Shown in pieces: positions 10,467 to 21,424 of a stretch of DNA of 64,000 bases. The DNA comes from Branchiostoma floridae (lineage: Eukaryota; Chordata; Leptocardii; Amphioxiformes; Branchiostomatidae). The notes beneath the pieces are model-generated. The model was not told the origin of the DNA, did not search any database, and saw only the letters and a list, made by a program, of their open reading frames with translations. Every line of letters begins with the position of its first letter. The stretch's first letter is position 1. Where the stretch lies: positions 16,029,548-16,093,547 of the forward strand of contig NC_049990.1 in assembly GCF_000003815.2 (NCBI RefSeq), in the 5' to 3' direction. The position numbers and the translations under genes were made by a program.

Positions 10467-13400
10467 TTATAGATTTTCATTCAGAAATGACACCAGACTT
10501 TTCATCATCTCCTTCCCAACTTGAAACTCTAGCGGTTTTCTTATAAGATTTAGGACACCGTGGAAACCTTTCTGAAAGTGTTCCAGTCTGACCCTAACCC
10601 CAACCTGCTCCAGACGTTCGGCAAACATGATACCGTCATCTCTGAGCACGTCAAACTCACAAACCAGAATACAGGTGTTTGGAAACCCTGTCAGCTGGCT
10701 ATCCTCTGCCATGAGAGGGCTGAAATAGGGGTTTACGATATCCTTGATTTCTTCTGGCAGGTCGATAATGACGTCATCCGTTAGGGCCATTTTGGGAAGG
10801 GAGGGATCGATAAGGTGTCGGTCTACATAGCCGGCGAATCGAGACGTTTTTAAACAGTCGCTTATGTGAGTGTTACTCACAAATCTCTTGGCCCAAGAGA
10901 TGTTACCAGTCAGATACAAGCTACAGCTTGACGCATGGGATAGCGTATCCAACCACGGTGTCTCCCTCGTTCTGTGCGAAGTTGTCTGAAAATCTAAGGC
11001 CTGTAGAGCAGGGTAGACCAGGGCTTGTAGCTTGAGGGGACAGGCGTTGTTGCTGGTTTCTAGTGCCAGTTTTAAAGCCACTGCCGCTGCTAGGTTTCCC
11101 CCTGTACTATCTCCTGCTACACCCACACGGGTAGGGTCTACACCGTACTCTCGGGCGTGGTGTAGGAAGTATTTTGTAGCGTGGAGGCAATCTTCCAATG
11201 GTACGGGAAACTTGTACTCAGGCGCCAGCCTATAACTGAAAGATATAAAAGATAAAGAAAAAAGTTTGATTATCATCGTGATAGTCCAAAGTGGAAGTAT
11301 ACATCGAGGCAGGTGTTACTGGTACATTCAGTGCACAAAGCACAATTTATTCTCTAGGCCAAGTTTACTTAAAGGGTAAAAAGGTAAATGTAGTCCCATA
11401 GCCATTGTGAGGCTGTAGGGACAGTGTGTTGTTATCCATGGTGTCTAAGGCACAGTATTGGAAGGCGGAGCCCATCCCTCTTCTCCCATCGCCTTTTACC
11501 TCCACAACAGAAGTCAGGTACCCATTTTACACCTGGGTGGAGTGAGGAAAGTTTTATGAAATTCCTTTCACATTAATATGACCTTGTGTATGTAACGCTA
11601 GTTCACCTTTATCCGCGGGGTAACCTATATCTGTTTTTTCAAACACGGTGGTTTCAAACTGAGTTTGAGTGCCTGTGGCTTAGGATACGCCCAGATCGTC
11701 TGCCGAGAGGGGTTAACAGCATCATCACCGGCGTGCTGTACAATCCTCCACCAGGTACGATAAGGTGCAAACCTGACACAGAAGTCATCTCGTACTTGTG
11801 TAAGTCTATCCAGTCTGCAGAGATGAAATACCCCCTGTCTGGAGTGATTCTGATGGGGGACACGAACCAGTTGAAGCACCAGCCCCTGTGCACAAGGTGT
11901 CGACTGAAGCAGGTGGTAAAATCTCCAACACGAGGTCAGAATCAGCTGGATTCTATATTCACTAATCTGACCAAGTTCTACAACGAACAACCGCAGCATC
12001 ACCCACCGCTTGGCCAGTCTGACCATCAGCTCCTAACTCCCCCGGGTAGACCCTGGCCAAAGGATCCAGTGTTTGTTCACCGCCGTAGGAAGTGTACTCC
12101 TGAGGCGATGCGAGCGCTCGGGCTAGCACTTAACCTTGTAGACTTTACGCCAGTGGAGGAAACCGCAAACGTTGACCAGAAAGTAGAGCGCTTTTACTCC
12201 ATCGTGTGTCCACTCCTTGACAAGACAGTGCCACTGAAGAAGGGAAAAGTCACGTCCCAAGACAAGCCGTGGATAACCCCACACATAAAGCGCTTGATAG
12301 CTGAGAGACAGAAAACCTACATGTCGGGTAACACTGGTGCTTACCAAAAGCTAAGAAACAAGGTTCAACGCTGTCTGAAGTTTGCCAAAAAGTTGTACTA
12401 CCAGAGAGAAGTGGAAGAACTCAAGCACACAGACTCAAACAAATGGTTCAGCATGGTCAAGTCCCTGATAGGAGTGTCGGCGCCGAGAGGGAGAATTCCT
12501 CAAAGCTCAGCTACCGAAGAGAAAGACATGTGCGAGTCCCTGAGCGAACACTTCTCCTCAGTCTGGGCCAACGTACAGCGTTCCATTCCTGATGTTGCGG
12601 ACGTAGCCAGCCAGCTCTCGGACGGGCTTTTACCTGAACTGAGCATAGGCCAGGTGAAGCTTCAGCTGAAACGGGTCAATCCACGTAAGGCAACCGGGGG
12701 GGATCAATTACCACCCTGGCTTCTGACAACCTTCCACGAGGAGCTCGCTCCGATCCTGACGGACATTTACAACAGTTGTCTTCAGAAGGGAACCTTTCCA
12801 AGCAAGTGGAAAGAGGAACTTGTCGTGCCTGTACCAAAAACACCTAAACCGAAAGGTCCCGAAGAGTATCGTCGGATCTCCTTGACTAGTTGTCTTGGCA
12901 AAGTGCTGGAGGTCTTTGTCCGTGAGCTACTATTGCGAGACACCGATGACTAAATTCTCAATTCACAGCACGGTTTCAGGCGTGGTAGGTCTACCGTCTC
13001 AGCCCTCATACAGACAACACAAGCATGGCATGACGCTGTAAATAGCAATCCTAAAATGGACGTCCATGTTGCATTCATAGACTTTTCCCGAGCGTTCGAC
13101 AACATTGACCATGGGAAGCTCCTGTGTAGCCTGGCAAGGTTGGGCGTAAGACGAAACCTCTGGGCATGCATCTCTAGCTACCTGAGTGGTCGCAACCAGC
13201 GCGTGAAATGGGGAGGGTGTGTCTCGGATTCGCGACCCGTTCTAGCTGGCACACCCCAGGGAGGAATATTGTCGCCGACGTTATTTGTCATAGCCATGAA
13301 CTGTCTGGACGAAAACATCCACCCCAGTGTTACCCCAGTGAAGTATGCGGATGACCTGACTAACTCTGAGTGTCTAATGGGATCACTTCCTGGTATCCTA

Positions 13401-15299
13401 CAAACCTCTATGACTGCTGTAGAGTCATGGGCTGCTTCATACAGCATGGAGGCAAACGCAAAGAAAACAAAAGACATGGTGATAAGCTGTCGCAGAGTTC
13501 CAGTTAATCCCCCACCGCTTATGCTGGGTGGCCAGCCAGTGGAAAGAGTCACGAAATTCAAACTTCTGGGAGTTATTGTTACACATGATCTCACATGGAA
13601 CGAACAAGTTAAAAGTATGGTATCCAAAGCACAACCACGGATACACTACCTACGCCTTGCTAAAAGGGCCGGACTACCCTCTGACTTACTACTAACTATC
13701 TATACCTCATTCATCCGGCCAATTGTGGAGTATGGATCACCTGTGTGGGGAGGGCTTCCAAAGACCCTGTCGGATGAACTGGAAAAAATTCAAAAACTCT
13801 GCTGCAAAATCATTGGCGTGGACCATCATCTACTCCCTACACTACAGTCCAGGCGACACAAGGCCTCTATGCGCGAGCTGCAGCGGATCCTTAAGGACAC
13901 TACACATCCCTGCAGACAGTTTCTGCCCCCTGTTGTAAAAACTCAATACAACCTACGTCGCAATGTGGAAATGAAAACGCCACATAGTAAAACAAGTCGA
14001 CACAAGATGTCGTTTGTACCGCGGACACTAGCCCAAAAAGCTTTATCTAAATGTTGATGTAAATATGTTTTAAGATTTTATATTGATATCTCGCTTCTTT
14101 CTCAAATTGTCAATATGTATAACGCTGGTGACTGAAGTGCTATTTTGTGTTATGATATGTTGTGTAAAATCAATGCAATTCAGCCCCTATGGGGGCTGCA
14201 AAGTTGATTGTAATAAAGTTTCAAGTTTCAACTGCAATAGTATTCAAGGATATTGCAGACGTTGCAATATTTTGAAAATAATTGCAATACTTTGAAAATA
14301 TTGCACTTCGAAACCACCGTCCGTTGACTTGATATCCCTGAATATCTTGTTTTAGAAACAACGGACATAGGGTACCCCACGGATAAAGGTGAACTAACGT
14401 TACAGGAACGTTAACGTCTGTCGGAGAAGAAGAAATGGTAGACACTCACTCAACCGAAAATACTACTGCTCCAGTCTCCTTTGCTATGTGCCAGGTCACA
14501 TGATCGTAAACATCTGAAAGACGAAATGATTGGTCATGAGCTCGAGAACATGAACACATTTAGATATCACACAACAAACAATAGTTAAGTGGAATTTGTT
14601 ATCACAAGTACAGTATCTTCTCTGGATAGTTTCAAAGAACGCTTGCAGATAGATGTGACGGGTCGTTCGTAGTCTCTACCAGACTCCGGATCGCTGGAAA
14701 ATCGTAGAAATGGAACAAATAGAGAGGAATATAACCGGCCAGGGAACAGCTCGCTATCCGTAGATCGCGTGCTGTTCCCTGGCCAGTTATATTCCTCTGG
14801 ACGGCTTACTCCTCTATTTGTTCCATTTCTACGATTTTCCAGCGATCCGGAGTCTGGTAGAGACTAGGTCGTTCGGTGTAGTATAACCAGCTGCTGCCGC
14901 GCCGTGTGCCTGCGAAGCTGGTGTGTTACGCGGAAGGGCGGTTATACCGGCTATATAGATACAGATACAGATACAGATACAGCAACCTGTTCGGAACCAG
15001 TTGGCGAACGTCGTTAAAAAAAGTCGCTAAGCGGTCGACGCAGTGAGATACGCAAGTTACTTAAGATCACTCACCAGGAGACAACATAACCCATCCTCCG
15101 CCATGTATAAAGACCAGGCCTGCCCTGTCCATGTCTTGTTCTTGCCCCTGTGGTTGGTAGACTAGCACCCGGACACCGTCAAAGGTCGGTCTGTCACCCG
15201 CATGGACGGGTCATCTTCAACACGAGGCCGGCGTTTCTTCCCGTTCTTTCTGCGGTACTCTAGGCTTGACCCGAACCCCAACAACTCGTACATCGCCCC
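10467..15299 (-). CDS. arylacetamide deacetylase-like alpha/beta-hydrolase (HSL/AADAC family), 5' incomplete, probable frameshift
   Basis: Exons on the minus strand: 15075-15299, 14450-14513 and 10467-11235 (stop TAA 10467-10469); introns are GT-AG and the last two joins keep frame. Family motifs appear in order: RVTDRP then FDGVRVLVYQP, the oxyanion motif HGGGW, DYRLAPEYKFPVPLEDC, the nucleophile elbow GDSTGGN, CEFDVLRDDG (acid) and GFHG (base). These enzymes hydrolyse ester or amide bonds of lipids and xenobiotics, usually at the ER membrane with an N-terminal membrane anchor. Two oddities: the first exon present lacks one base between VTDRP and FDGV, so the frame breaks before HGGGW; and no anchor-coding exon is found upstream, where a Death-domain gene begins by 17.6 kb. 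It is a decaying gene, an allele with a sequencing error, or a gene whose first exon I cannot see. The elbow has Thr where AADAC usually has Ala. Confidence 0.8.
11390..11560 (-). mobile_element. SINE fragment (family 2), tRNA head missing
   Basis: Sequence 'tagtcccatag...gttgttatcc...gagcccatccctct...cagg/tacccattt..acctgggtggagtgagg' recurs at 28024-28290, 40155-40780 and 57140-57445. The last copy has a tRNA-like promoter at its head, which identifies this one as a 5'-truncated minus-strand copy. Confidence 0.65.
11663..14057 (+). pseudogene. LINE endonuclease-reverse transcriptase, truncated, one in-frame stop
   Basis: About 800 codons in one frame. The endonuclease remnant shows ITGVLYNPPPG, ILMGDTNQL and the SDHQLL catalytic end. 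The reverse transcriptase shows HGFRRGRSTVSAL, VAFIDFSRAFDNIDH, AGTPQGGILSPTLF and the active site YADDL, followed by the thumb region with YGSPVWGG. A single TAA at 12951-12953 interrupts the frame between the fingers and palm; the same frame resumes immediately as ILNSQHGFRRG. Its 5' end lacks at least the first half of the endonuclease and any ORF1. With so little decay the insertion is fairly young. Confidence 0.9.
11663..14233 (+). mobile_element. 5'-truncated CR1/L2/Jockey-like non-LTR retrotransposon
   Basis: It encodes the end of an AP endonuclease and a whole reverse transcriptase. The tail follows the coding region directly, with the hairpin CAGCCCCTATGGGGGCTG (near 14182), AATAAAG and a short TTTCAAG repeat, the usual 3' end of CR1/L2-like LINEs. 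The start is truncated within the endonuclease, and insertion was into a MITE in the esterase intron, antisense to that gene. Confidence 0.9.
14670..14866. mobile_element. foldback MITE with 9-bp target duplication
   Basis: Near-perfect inverted arms begin TAGTCTCTACCAGACTCCGG and end CCGGAGTCTGGTAGAGACTA. The direct repeat GGTCGTTCG flanks it at 14661-14669 and 14867-14875. Arms of about 90 bp leave only a short loop. It lies between the second and third visible esterase exons counted from the 3' end. Confidence 0.85.
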
Positions 15300-15336
15300 C
15301 TATTAAGTGGAAAATCCATTGTTTTTATAATCTCCA

Positions 15337-15496
15337 CGCAGATCCTATGGTGGTATAAGATAATATCAAAAGCTGCCGGTGGAGTGAAGCCGGCCTAGGA
15401 GTGTGTTTGGCTACCGGAGGCTGATGACTCCCTTTAGCCAGCTTTGATACTACTAGTATCTTATGCCACTGGTAAATCTGACTAAAGATTATTGTT
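15337..15496. mobile_element. degenerate foldback MITE (TCTCCAAGCAGATC family)
   Basis: Inverted segments include 'gcagatcctatggtggtataagataatatcaaa' and 'tttgatactactagtatcttatgccactggtaaatctg'. They resemble the elements at 1472 and 8472. No coding sequence. A second imperfect foldback ('ttctcaaatgccgggaag' and 'ctcccggcactagagaac') follows at about 15565-15735. Confidence 0.6.
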
Positions 15497-15857
15497 TTTA
15501 TACTGCGTATATCGCTAGGTGATATATCCTCCTCGAGGGCCAAGGGGGACTGGCCTATATTCAATGGGAGGGGCAAGGGATTTCTGGCTGGCTAGTTGGC
15601 TTAGGTTCTCAAATGCCGGGAAGGGCAGTTTGCAGGGGAATAGAGCTTGTCTGGAAAAGTACTTTGCCATAGAAGAGAGTCTTGGCCCGCCTCGAAAACT
15701 CCCGGCACTAGAGAACCTTTGCCAATTTTGAGACTAGCGAATCAGCGCTACACAGATTGGCGACGCGCGCTTTACGCGAAGCGGCTAATGGTACAATGGG
15801 CACAATACCTCTATTTCCTATGCATGTGTGTAGGTAAATGTATGCGTTTGTCTTATT

Positions 15858-15901
15858 TCAAACAAACAAACAAACAAACAAACAAACAAACAAACAAACA
15901 A
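15858..15901. repeat. (CAAA)n microsatellite
   Basis: About eleven uninterrupted copies of CAAA. A similar shorter run lies at 31876-31901. Confidence 0.95.
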
Positions 15902-16727
15902 AATGTATGCGTGGCAACTTGAGACCTTTAGTAGTTTGTCTTAGGAACATGAGAAATTATGTAACCATGGACTATGAGAAGGGCTGATATTATGTTAACT
16001 ACTAAATTACAGAAAGAAATCTTTTATGTGGGGAAAAGTAGGTTGTGGGAAAAAGGACTTAAGACTTGTGAGAAAAGTTCGGGAACAACGTTAACATCGA
16101 CTATCCTAACTCCACCAGGTGCCATAATCAAGAGTCTATTGCTCAGTACACCATACTCTGTCTGCTTGATCATTTGTTAAACCCCCCTGAACACTTATAT
16201 GTCATAATGAAGGTCATATTTTTGTCAAACCTTTTTATTCGCACGCTCGCATAAGTTTTTTGGGGTTCCCAGAGGATCAAATCCATACGGCTTTGTAAAT
16301 AAAAGGACACGGGGACCGATCGAGCAAAACACTGTACGCAAGTTTCCGTTGTTCATGAGATTTGTAATGTCTCAAAGGGAAAAATACATATACATATTTC
16401 ACAACACGCATGCAGCGGACATATGTATGTACAACTCTAAAACAGATGTGAAAATCTAAACAAGATATGCTTCTAAAAATAGAATAACATCCAATCATGA
16501 GTGTTAAAGTGAACTAGTAAGCAGTGTCTTCGACATACTTTGAGAAGCAGTATATATCAGGGCCCTACATGTACAACTATCCCTGAATAGGGACGGAGGA
16601 CGCCACAGGCTATCTGCTACATTTGACCCATTACCGTCGCTACAATTTGCATAAAATGACGTCATAGAAACCCTGGACTCATTCCTTGACAAGGACTGTT
16701 TAGGTCGCAAACTGTACTCCTCGGCCA

Positions 16728-16812
16728 ACCAACTCCTCTGGTGTGTTTTCTGTCTATTTGGCCAATTTCTACTATTTTTCTAGCGACCTGGGGAGCCTGG
16801 TAGAGGCTACAG
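16728..16812. mobile_element. half of a foldback MITE
   Basis: 'cctctggtgtgttttctgtctatttggccaatttctactatttttctagcgacctggggagcctggtaga' is the reverse complement of the left arm of the element at 56045-56230. The matching second arm is not recognisable here. Confidence 0.6.
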
Positions 16813-17169
16813 TCGAGACATTGGATAGGTCCAGTCCTGACTGTCTATCACAATTAACAGTCCGACCAATGATAGCATGGCAATTAGTGCGGTTCGACCA
16901 ATGGGAGCGTGGCTGTATGTCCGTCAGATATTTGCATTCCTACGTTTTGATGTAGCCAGTGTTTACACAGTCTCTCGCTGGCTGGGGTTAATGACCCCCT
17001 CCCTCGGTGATGGCAACTGTAAGGCCGGCCGCTAGGAGCGCGATTTTAGTCAGGCTACGTTTTGACGGAGGTGGACTGGGCTTTGGGGATCGTTCTAGTT
17101 TTAATGTTAACAATTGCAGTTTAACGATTTACGCCTTCATATACTATTATATTACAACCGAACTCCTCC

Positions 17170-17558
17170 TAATGATAGACTATGTATATTTTGCGATAAG
17201 AACCATGCACTGTGACATGTATGTAGAAAACGAAAAATCGAAATACACTTTGTCCTAGAGTGTTCACTGTACAATGATCTGTACAATACATTCGTTAATG
17301 CGACACATGTAGATCAGAAATATTCACACCTAACGAAGGAAGATATGTTCAAATATCTTATGTCATCATTTGACCACGATATGCTGGAAAATCTCTGTAA
17401 GTTCGTCTTCAAAATCATGTTTTAAGAAGAGAGAAGAAGCATGTAAACTATAGCGTATGTGTAACTTTTCGTTCACTACCTTTTTATATCAAACTGACTG
17501 AATTTAGCCCCAATGGGGCATGAATATGCAATAAAATTCATTGTCAGTGTCATTGTCA
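17170..17558 (+). mobile_element. 3' end of a second LINE (C-terminal remnant)
   Basis: A frame from about 17242 to 17425 reads EIHFVLECSLYNDL...DMLENLCKFVFKIMF-stop, the zinc-knuckle-like C-terminus (E-HF-L-C--Y) typical of CR1/L2-like reverse transcriptases; LCIFC lies just upstream in another frame. After the stop come the hairpin TTAGCCCCAATGGGGC, AATAAAATTC and a short ATTGTCA repeat. It abuts the stop codon of the Death-domain exon on the opposite strand. Confidence 0.75.
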
Positions 17559-17833
17559 CTACTCAGAGTGCCTTTCTTCTACGGCCGCAGCTAGATCCTT
17601 GCGGCCACATTTCTTCAGTGCTTCCGCGAGTGCCCTTATCTGCGTCCCCAGCCCCTTGTCTCTTGTTCGCGTAAACCACAGGACCAGCATAGCATACACG
17701 GCCTCGGCTTCATTCCCAGGGTGATCGGCCAGACAACGGTCGACCTCCGCCTTCTTGATGGCCAGGTGTGTGCCCAAGCGCCGCCATTCGTTTTCCAGTT
17801 GATCTGCAAGTCTCATCAAGAAGGCGTCATCGA
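17559..17833 (-). CDS. Death-domain protein, C-terminal exon
   Basis: The exon follows a clear acceptor (TTTTTTCTTTGCAG before 17833) and ends in TAG at 17559-17561, 90 residues. The sequence reads FLMRLADQLENEWRRLGTHL, VDRCLADHPGNEAEAVYAML, LWFTRTRD and IRALAEALKKCGRKDLAAAV, matching the six-helix Death domain: leucine-rich helix 1, the W-R-LG motif, and the terminal L--AL---GR-DL-- helix. Death domains join by like-like contact in apoptotic and innate-immune receptors and adaptors. The exon starts in phase 1, so at least one upstream exon exists; the exon candidate at 19727-20050 has matching phase. The 3' flank is an antisense LINE tail. Confidence 0.8.
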
Positions 17834-17989
17834 CTGCAAAGAAAAAAGAACACATCTTATGATTCATCAATTGGCCATTTGTTTCTTTGTATTGCATACA
17901 AGGTAAACGACCTCATAGCATAACACACCAGGTTTGTACCGAACACTGCAAGCTGCATATCTGGAAAATTCATTTGACGCACTCAAACT

Positions 17990-18530
17990 GGGAAGAACCC
18001 CTACTCATTTTTATAAGTGTGGTGGGTTCTTTAACGTCCTACCCATTGGACGTCCCTAGGCCCAGTTAGGTACTCATTTTCACCTAAGTGAAGTGAAAAA
18101 TCGTTTTGCACCCATCTTTTCAAGACCCTACTGAACTTCTGTTTAATATCTCAATGGCTAGTACTTTAATTTATGAGAAGATGTAAAAGAATACAGCTAG
18201 AAGTTGCTGGACCTAAAATGTAAATAGCTTGAATAGTAGGTAACGTTAGATAGATCCATACAAAAGAGTGACGCTACAATGGCTTTGCTACCAGACGAAA
18301 GGCTTTCACAAATGTATCGTGACTTGATTATATTGACTACGTATACTGTAATCCACACCAACTTTCACTTGTGATCAAGCGTGGTTCACGTCTACTCTAA
18401 GATCGAACAGGATTGATATTTCAAATGCTTATGTCGTGAATATGAACTTCTGAGTTGACTAGTCATAGTGAATCCTTGTTCATCACGTCGAGAAGCAGGG
18501 TCTAAAGATTAAACTGGTCGCGGTAAAGGC
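17990..18530. other. repeat remnant and unassigned sequence
   Basis: 17990-18125 ('gtggtgggttctttaacgtcc...cccagttaggtactcattttcacct') is a dispersed repeat, also seen inverted near 31735-31790. No gene is visible in the rest. Confidence 0.4.
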
Positions 18531-18725
18531 CTAGGGGTGTAGCTCAAACGGCTTCACGGTTGAGCTCCTGGTTCCAACACGTTTGTAACTGAGAGATTCT
18601 GATTAGAATCGGGGAAGGGTATCCCGGTTGGAGCTGCATTCAATTTTCGGAAGGGACCAAATGCGGGTCCAGTGTTCGAAGACGTGCCTTGAGCACGTTG
18701 CAACAACCAAATTTACTCAGATTGT
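18531..18725 (+). mobile_element. tRNA-derived SINE (family 1)
   Basis: The head carries an A-box-like TGTAGCTCAAACGG, and the body reads 'ggggaagggtatcccggttgg.gctgca..ttttcggaagggac...ttcgaagacgtgccttgagcacg'. It matches the copies at 20226-20402 (minus), 32150-32285 and 36590-36735. Confidence 0.65.
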
Positions 18726-19726
18726 ACCTATGGCTGTAGTGATACAGTAATATAGGTATACGTGCATAGTCACACATCGCAAACTGGTCAACAGTGACGG
18801 AGAATGCGTTGTGACAAACATAGCTTCATTGTAACAGTCTCAATTCATGCTCACGGCAAGGGCGAAATCAAGAAGTTGTCAAGAATGTAACCAAACTGGC
18901 TCCTATAAAGTGTTTCCGTTGAAGAGAGTCACTCTTTCCTAGTAGTATTTCGTCGTTGTTTTTGCTTACCTTGTTGTGCGTTATGGAAGCACGTTACCTT
19001 GCTGTTTCTGTATCAGGGTATAGTTCAACAATGAGGGGTTGCTAGCCCTTCTCTTGTTAAATGTACTCGAGGGAGGCACCTCATAAAATATGTGGCCCAC
19101 ATCATACGTCCCTTCCGTCAACTTTCCCGAATTAGAATACGCTGTGAAGTATTTAATGTTAAAACAGATGGTCTACAAGACTGAATGGGACATTCTCGCC
19201 TAAAAATTGAAAATGTTCTCGAGAACAAAACCTTCATCGGAATGGAGTAACAACTACTTTTCAGCACATTTTCATCATTAGTTAGTATTTCCGATATGTT
19301 TGTGCATTGTGCAAAATTAAAGTACACAAGTACAAGGTCCACTGAGTGTCTGAAACCGTGGCCATCTCAAACTATACCACTTCTGTTGTAAACGTCAACA
19401 TACTGTACACTGGTTTGAAAAATCAGTTTTTAACATGTTTGTATAGTGTACCTCTTATGCCGTACCCCCTCTACTTTGTGTATATTGTCCTAATGTTACA
19501 TAATGGGCCTTTAAGGCATACGGAAGAATGTCGTTTATGGCTATATCTAGAAATAACTCACCTTGTTTCAGTTGATTGTCAGACTCCATGGCTAACAAAA
19601 CTCAAAGTATGTCGCACAGTACGTTCTTTACCAAAACAAGTGCGGCATGTGAAAAGGCTTTCCGCTTGCCGTTCCTAAACCGCCTTTCGTAGAAACCTTT
19701 CTACACAAGTTCTCTTGTGACAATAC

Positions 19727-20050
19727 CAGCGTAGCTCTGAAAGTATCGTACAAGATCCGGTGTGCTTTGACGCTTGTACTTCGCAGTAGAGTTGCTGTAG
19801 TTAAGTGGATGTCCCAATCGACCAGCAACCACAATGCTCCTAAGAACGCGCTCCAATCTTTTCATGTCAACATAGCCACGAAAGGCGTTCAACTCGTAGT
19901 GGACAAAAGCTCCGTGTGTTGTACAAATAGCACCGTAGGCTTGATCCTTGGTAGCTAATCGCGTCTCAAGTTTCTTGGACAAATAGTCCTCAAACGACAA
20001 TTCAGGGAACGAGTCATTGATCCTTGCGGTGTGGTTGGAGAGACTTTCAC
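19727..20050 (-). CDS. possible exon of the Death-domain gene; protein not recognised
   Basis: An open stretch of 107 codons between an AG acceptor (ACAATCCAG before 20050) and a GT donor (GCTG-GTATTG at 19727). It starts and ends in phase 1, which would join in frame to the Death-domain exon at 17833. Residues include SFPELSFEDYLSKKLETRLA, YGAICTTHGAFVHYELNAFR and STPDLVRYFQSYA. Composition is protein-like, but I recognise no domain. If the donor is not used, the frame runs six codons further to a stop. It could instead be an old transposon or retrocopy fragment. Confidence 0.35.
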
Positions 20051-20225
20051 CTGGATTGTTTTGGCAACTCCACCGGGAGGGAGACAAGAGGTGCAGGTGT
20101 TGTTGTTGTTGTTAGTCTTGAAGTGCGTAGTGGTACATAGGGTCAGAAAGTTTACTTGATGTTTACATAGCAGGGTATATTTTTCCGGGGGGGGGGGGGG
20201 GGGTAGCTCTTCCACTTTAAAGTAC

Positions 20226-20402
20226 TTGAGTCACCTTCTTGAACATGGGACCTCCATTTTACGTCCCTTCCGAAAGCATGGTGCAACCCAAACTGAGATG
20301 CCCCTCCCATGATTTGAACCGGAGTCAGTTACTAACAATTGGAACCCTAACCAGGGACTTGACTGTGAAGCTGCTACCAGTTGAGCTACAGGGACATCCC
20401 TT
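20226..20402 (-). mobile_element. tRNA-derived SINE (family 1)
   Basis: Reading the minus strand, an A box TAGCTCAACTGGTAGCAGC and a B box GGTTCAAATC stand at the usual RNA polymerase III spacing, though with extra bases between. The SINE body follows: 'gttgcaccatgctttcggaagggacg'. The promoter and dispersed relatives make it a SINE, not a tRNA gene. Confidence 0.75.
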
Positions 20403-20599
20403 GGTTATCTTTGTGTTGTCGATTCCTTGGTGCCCTTGGAGTTGAAAGTTTCTTTTTTTCCTTAGATATATTACTTTTTTTCCAGCAAAACTCAATTCCA
20501 AAAGCTGTGTTATTTTCTTTAAGACCACTGTTATGAATGCAAAATCAACCAATTGAAGTTTTATCAAATTTCATCAGTCAAATGTAGACACGGACAGTT

Positions 20600-21424
20600 A
20601 TAAACCAGTAACTGTATAGTACACCCCCCCCCCCCACCCCCACCCCCGCACAGACCCTTCTTGGTATCTAGGTATGGATTCCAATAGGATATACACCATG
20701 TACTTGATGAATGTCAGGTTTGATTGATTTGAATAAAAATGGTCTGAAAGGGGGCACAGACACACCCTTAAGAGGTTAGAAATACGTTAAGGGCCATGTA
20801 CAACACATTTACACAGTGGGAGATCTTATCTGTTGTTTAGTCTTTGGCAAAAAACGTATGAATGCCTCAAAGGTTTAAGTTTGGTTTGGACAAACTTGTT
20901 TGTTTGCTCTATTGCCTCAAGTTCAACACATGGGACCCCCTGTATTCACCAACAGTTCATATACAGTAACGTGATACGGACAGCGAACAAAGGGGGCCAC
21001 CAAGGGAAAGGTGCTCAAGTGTTGTACTGTCGTCAGCGAACACAAATACTGCCTTAAACGGTTCACTTAGAATAACACTTCAAGTGTGAGAGGTTCAAGT
21101 ATACAAAGGTCTCGGTTTCCTATATTTACTTCAACTTTCCCCTCAAAATCTGCACAACTTTTTTAGTGTCAATATTATGCCAATGGCAATAGAATTCAAC
21201 AGTCATACTTTGCAGTATTGACCTCCAAATGGAGTGAATTTTTTGGTATTACTAAGCTTTAGGTCAGGCTATTTCATTATGTTAAGAATAAAAGAGGTGT
21301 CAGACAATGGTTAATGTTTCCTTGTTTATGTGTTGATGTGACCTCAATGACACCAGCATATATATGGCCTCCTTCGGTCAATATTGACCATGGTAAAATC
21401 CTAATTGATATCAGCCCTACCACA
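20600..21424. other. intergenic DNA, no gene recognised
   Basis: Contains a C-rich run (20626-20648) and AT-rich sequence. No exon, RNA gene or repeat end can be supported. Confidence 0.4.

Larger units (their letters stand above)
11593..14402. mobile_element. MITE (TAACGCTAGTTCACC family) split by a LINE
   Basis: The left part reads TAACGCTAGTTCACC-TTTATCCGCGGGGTAACC and the right part ends with GGTACCCCACGGATAAAGG-TGAACTAACGTTA, its inverted complement. Between them, after 'ggtggtttcaaact' and before 'cttcgaaaccaccgtccg', lies about 2.6 kb of LINE. Uninterrupted relatives are at 61068-61290 and 61760-61955. Confidence 0.8.

Noticed and set aside
11586-14057. Host endonuclease/reverse-transcriptase gene
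   Set aside because: Endonuclease, YADD-type reverse transcriptase, 5' truncation and a 3' hairpin tail identify a LINE copy.
15970-16500. Missing N-terminal exon of the esterase
   Set aside because: Frames here lack an acceptor/donor pair and a membrane-anchor pattern ending in the required phase.
20226-20402. tRNA gene (A and B boxes on the minus strand)
   Set aside because: The A-to-B spacing and arms do not make a cloverleaf, and the same unit with a non-tRNA body recurs at several sites, so it is a SINE.
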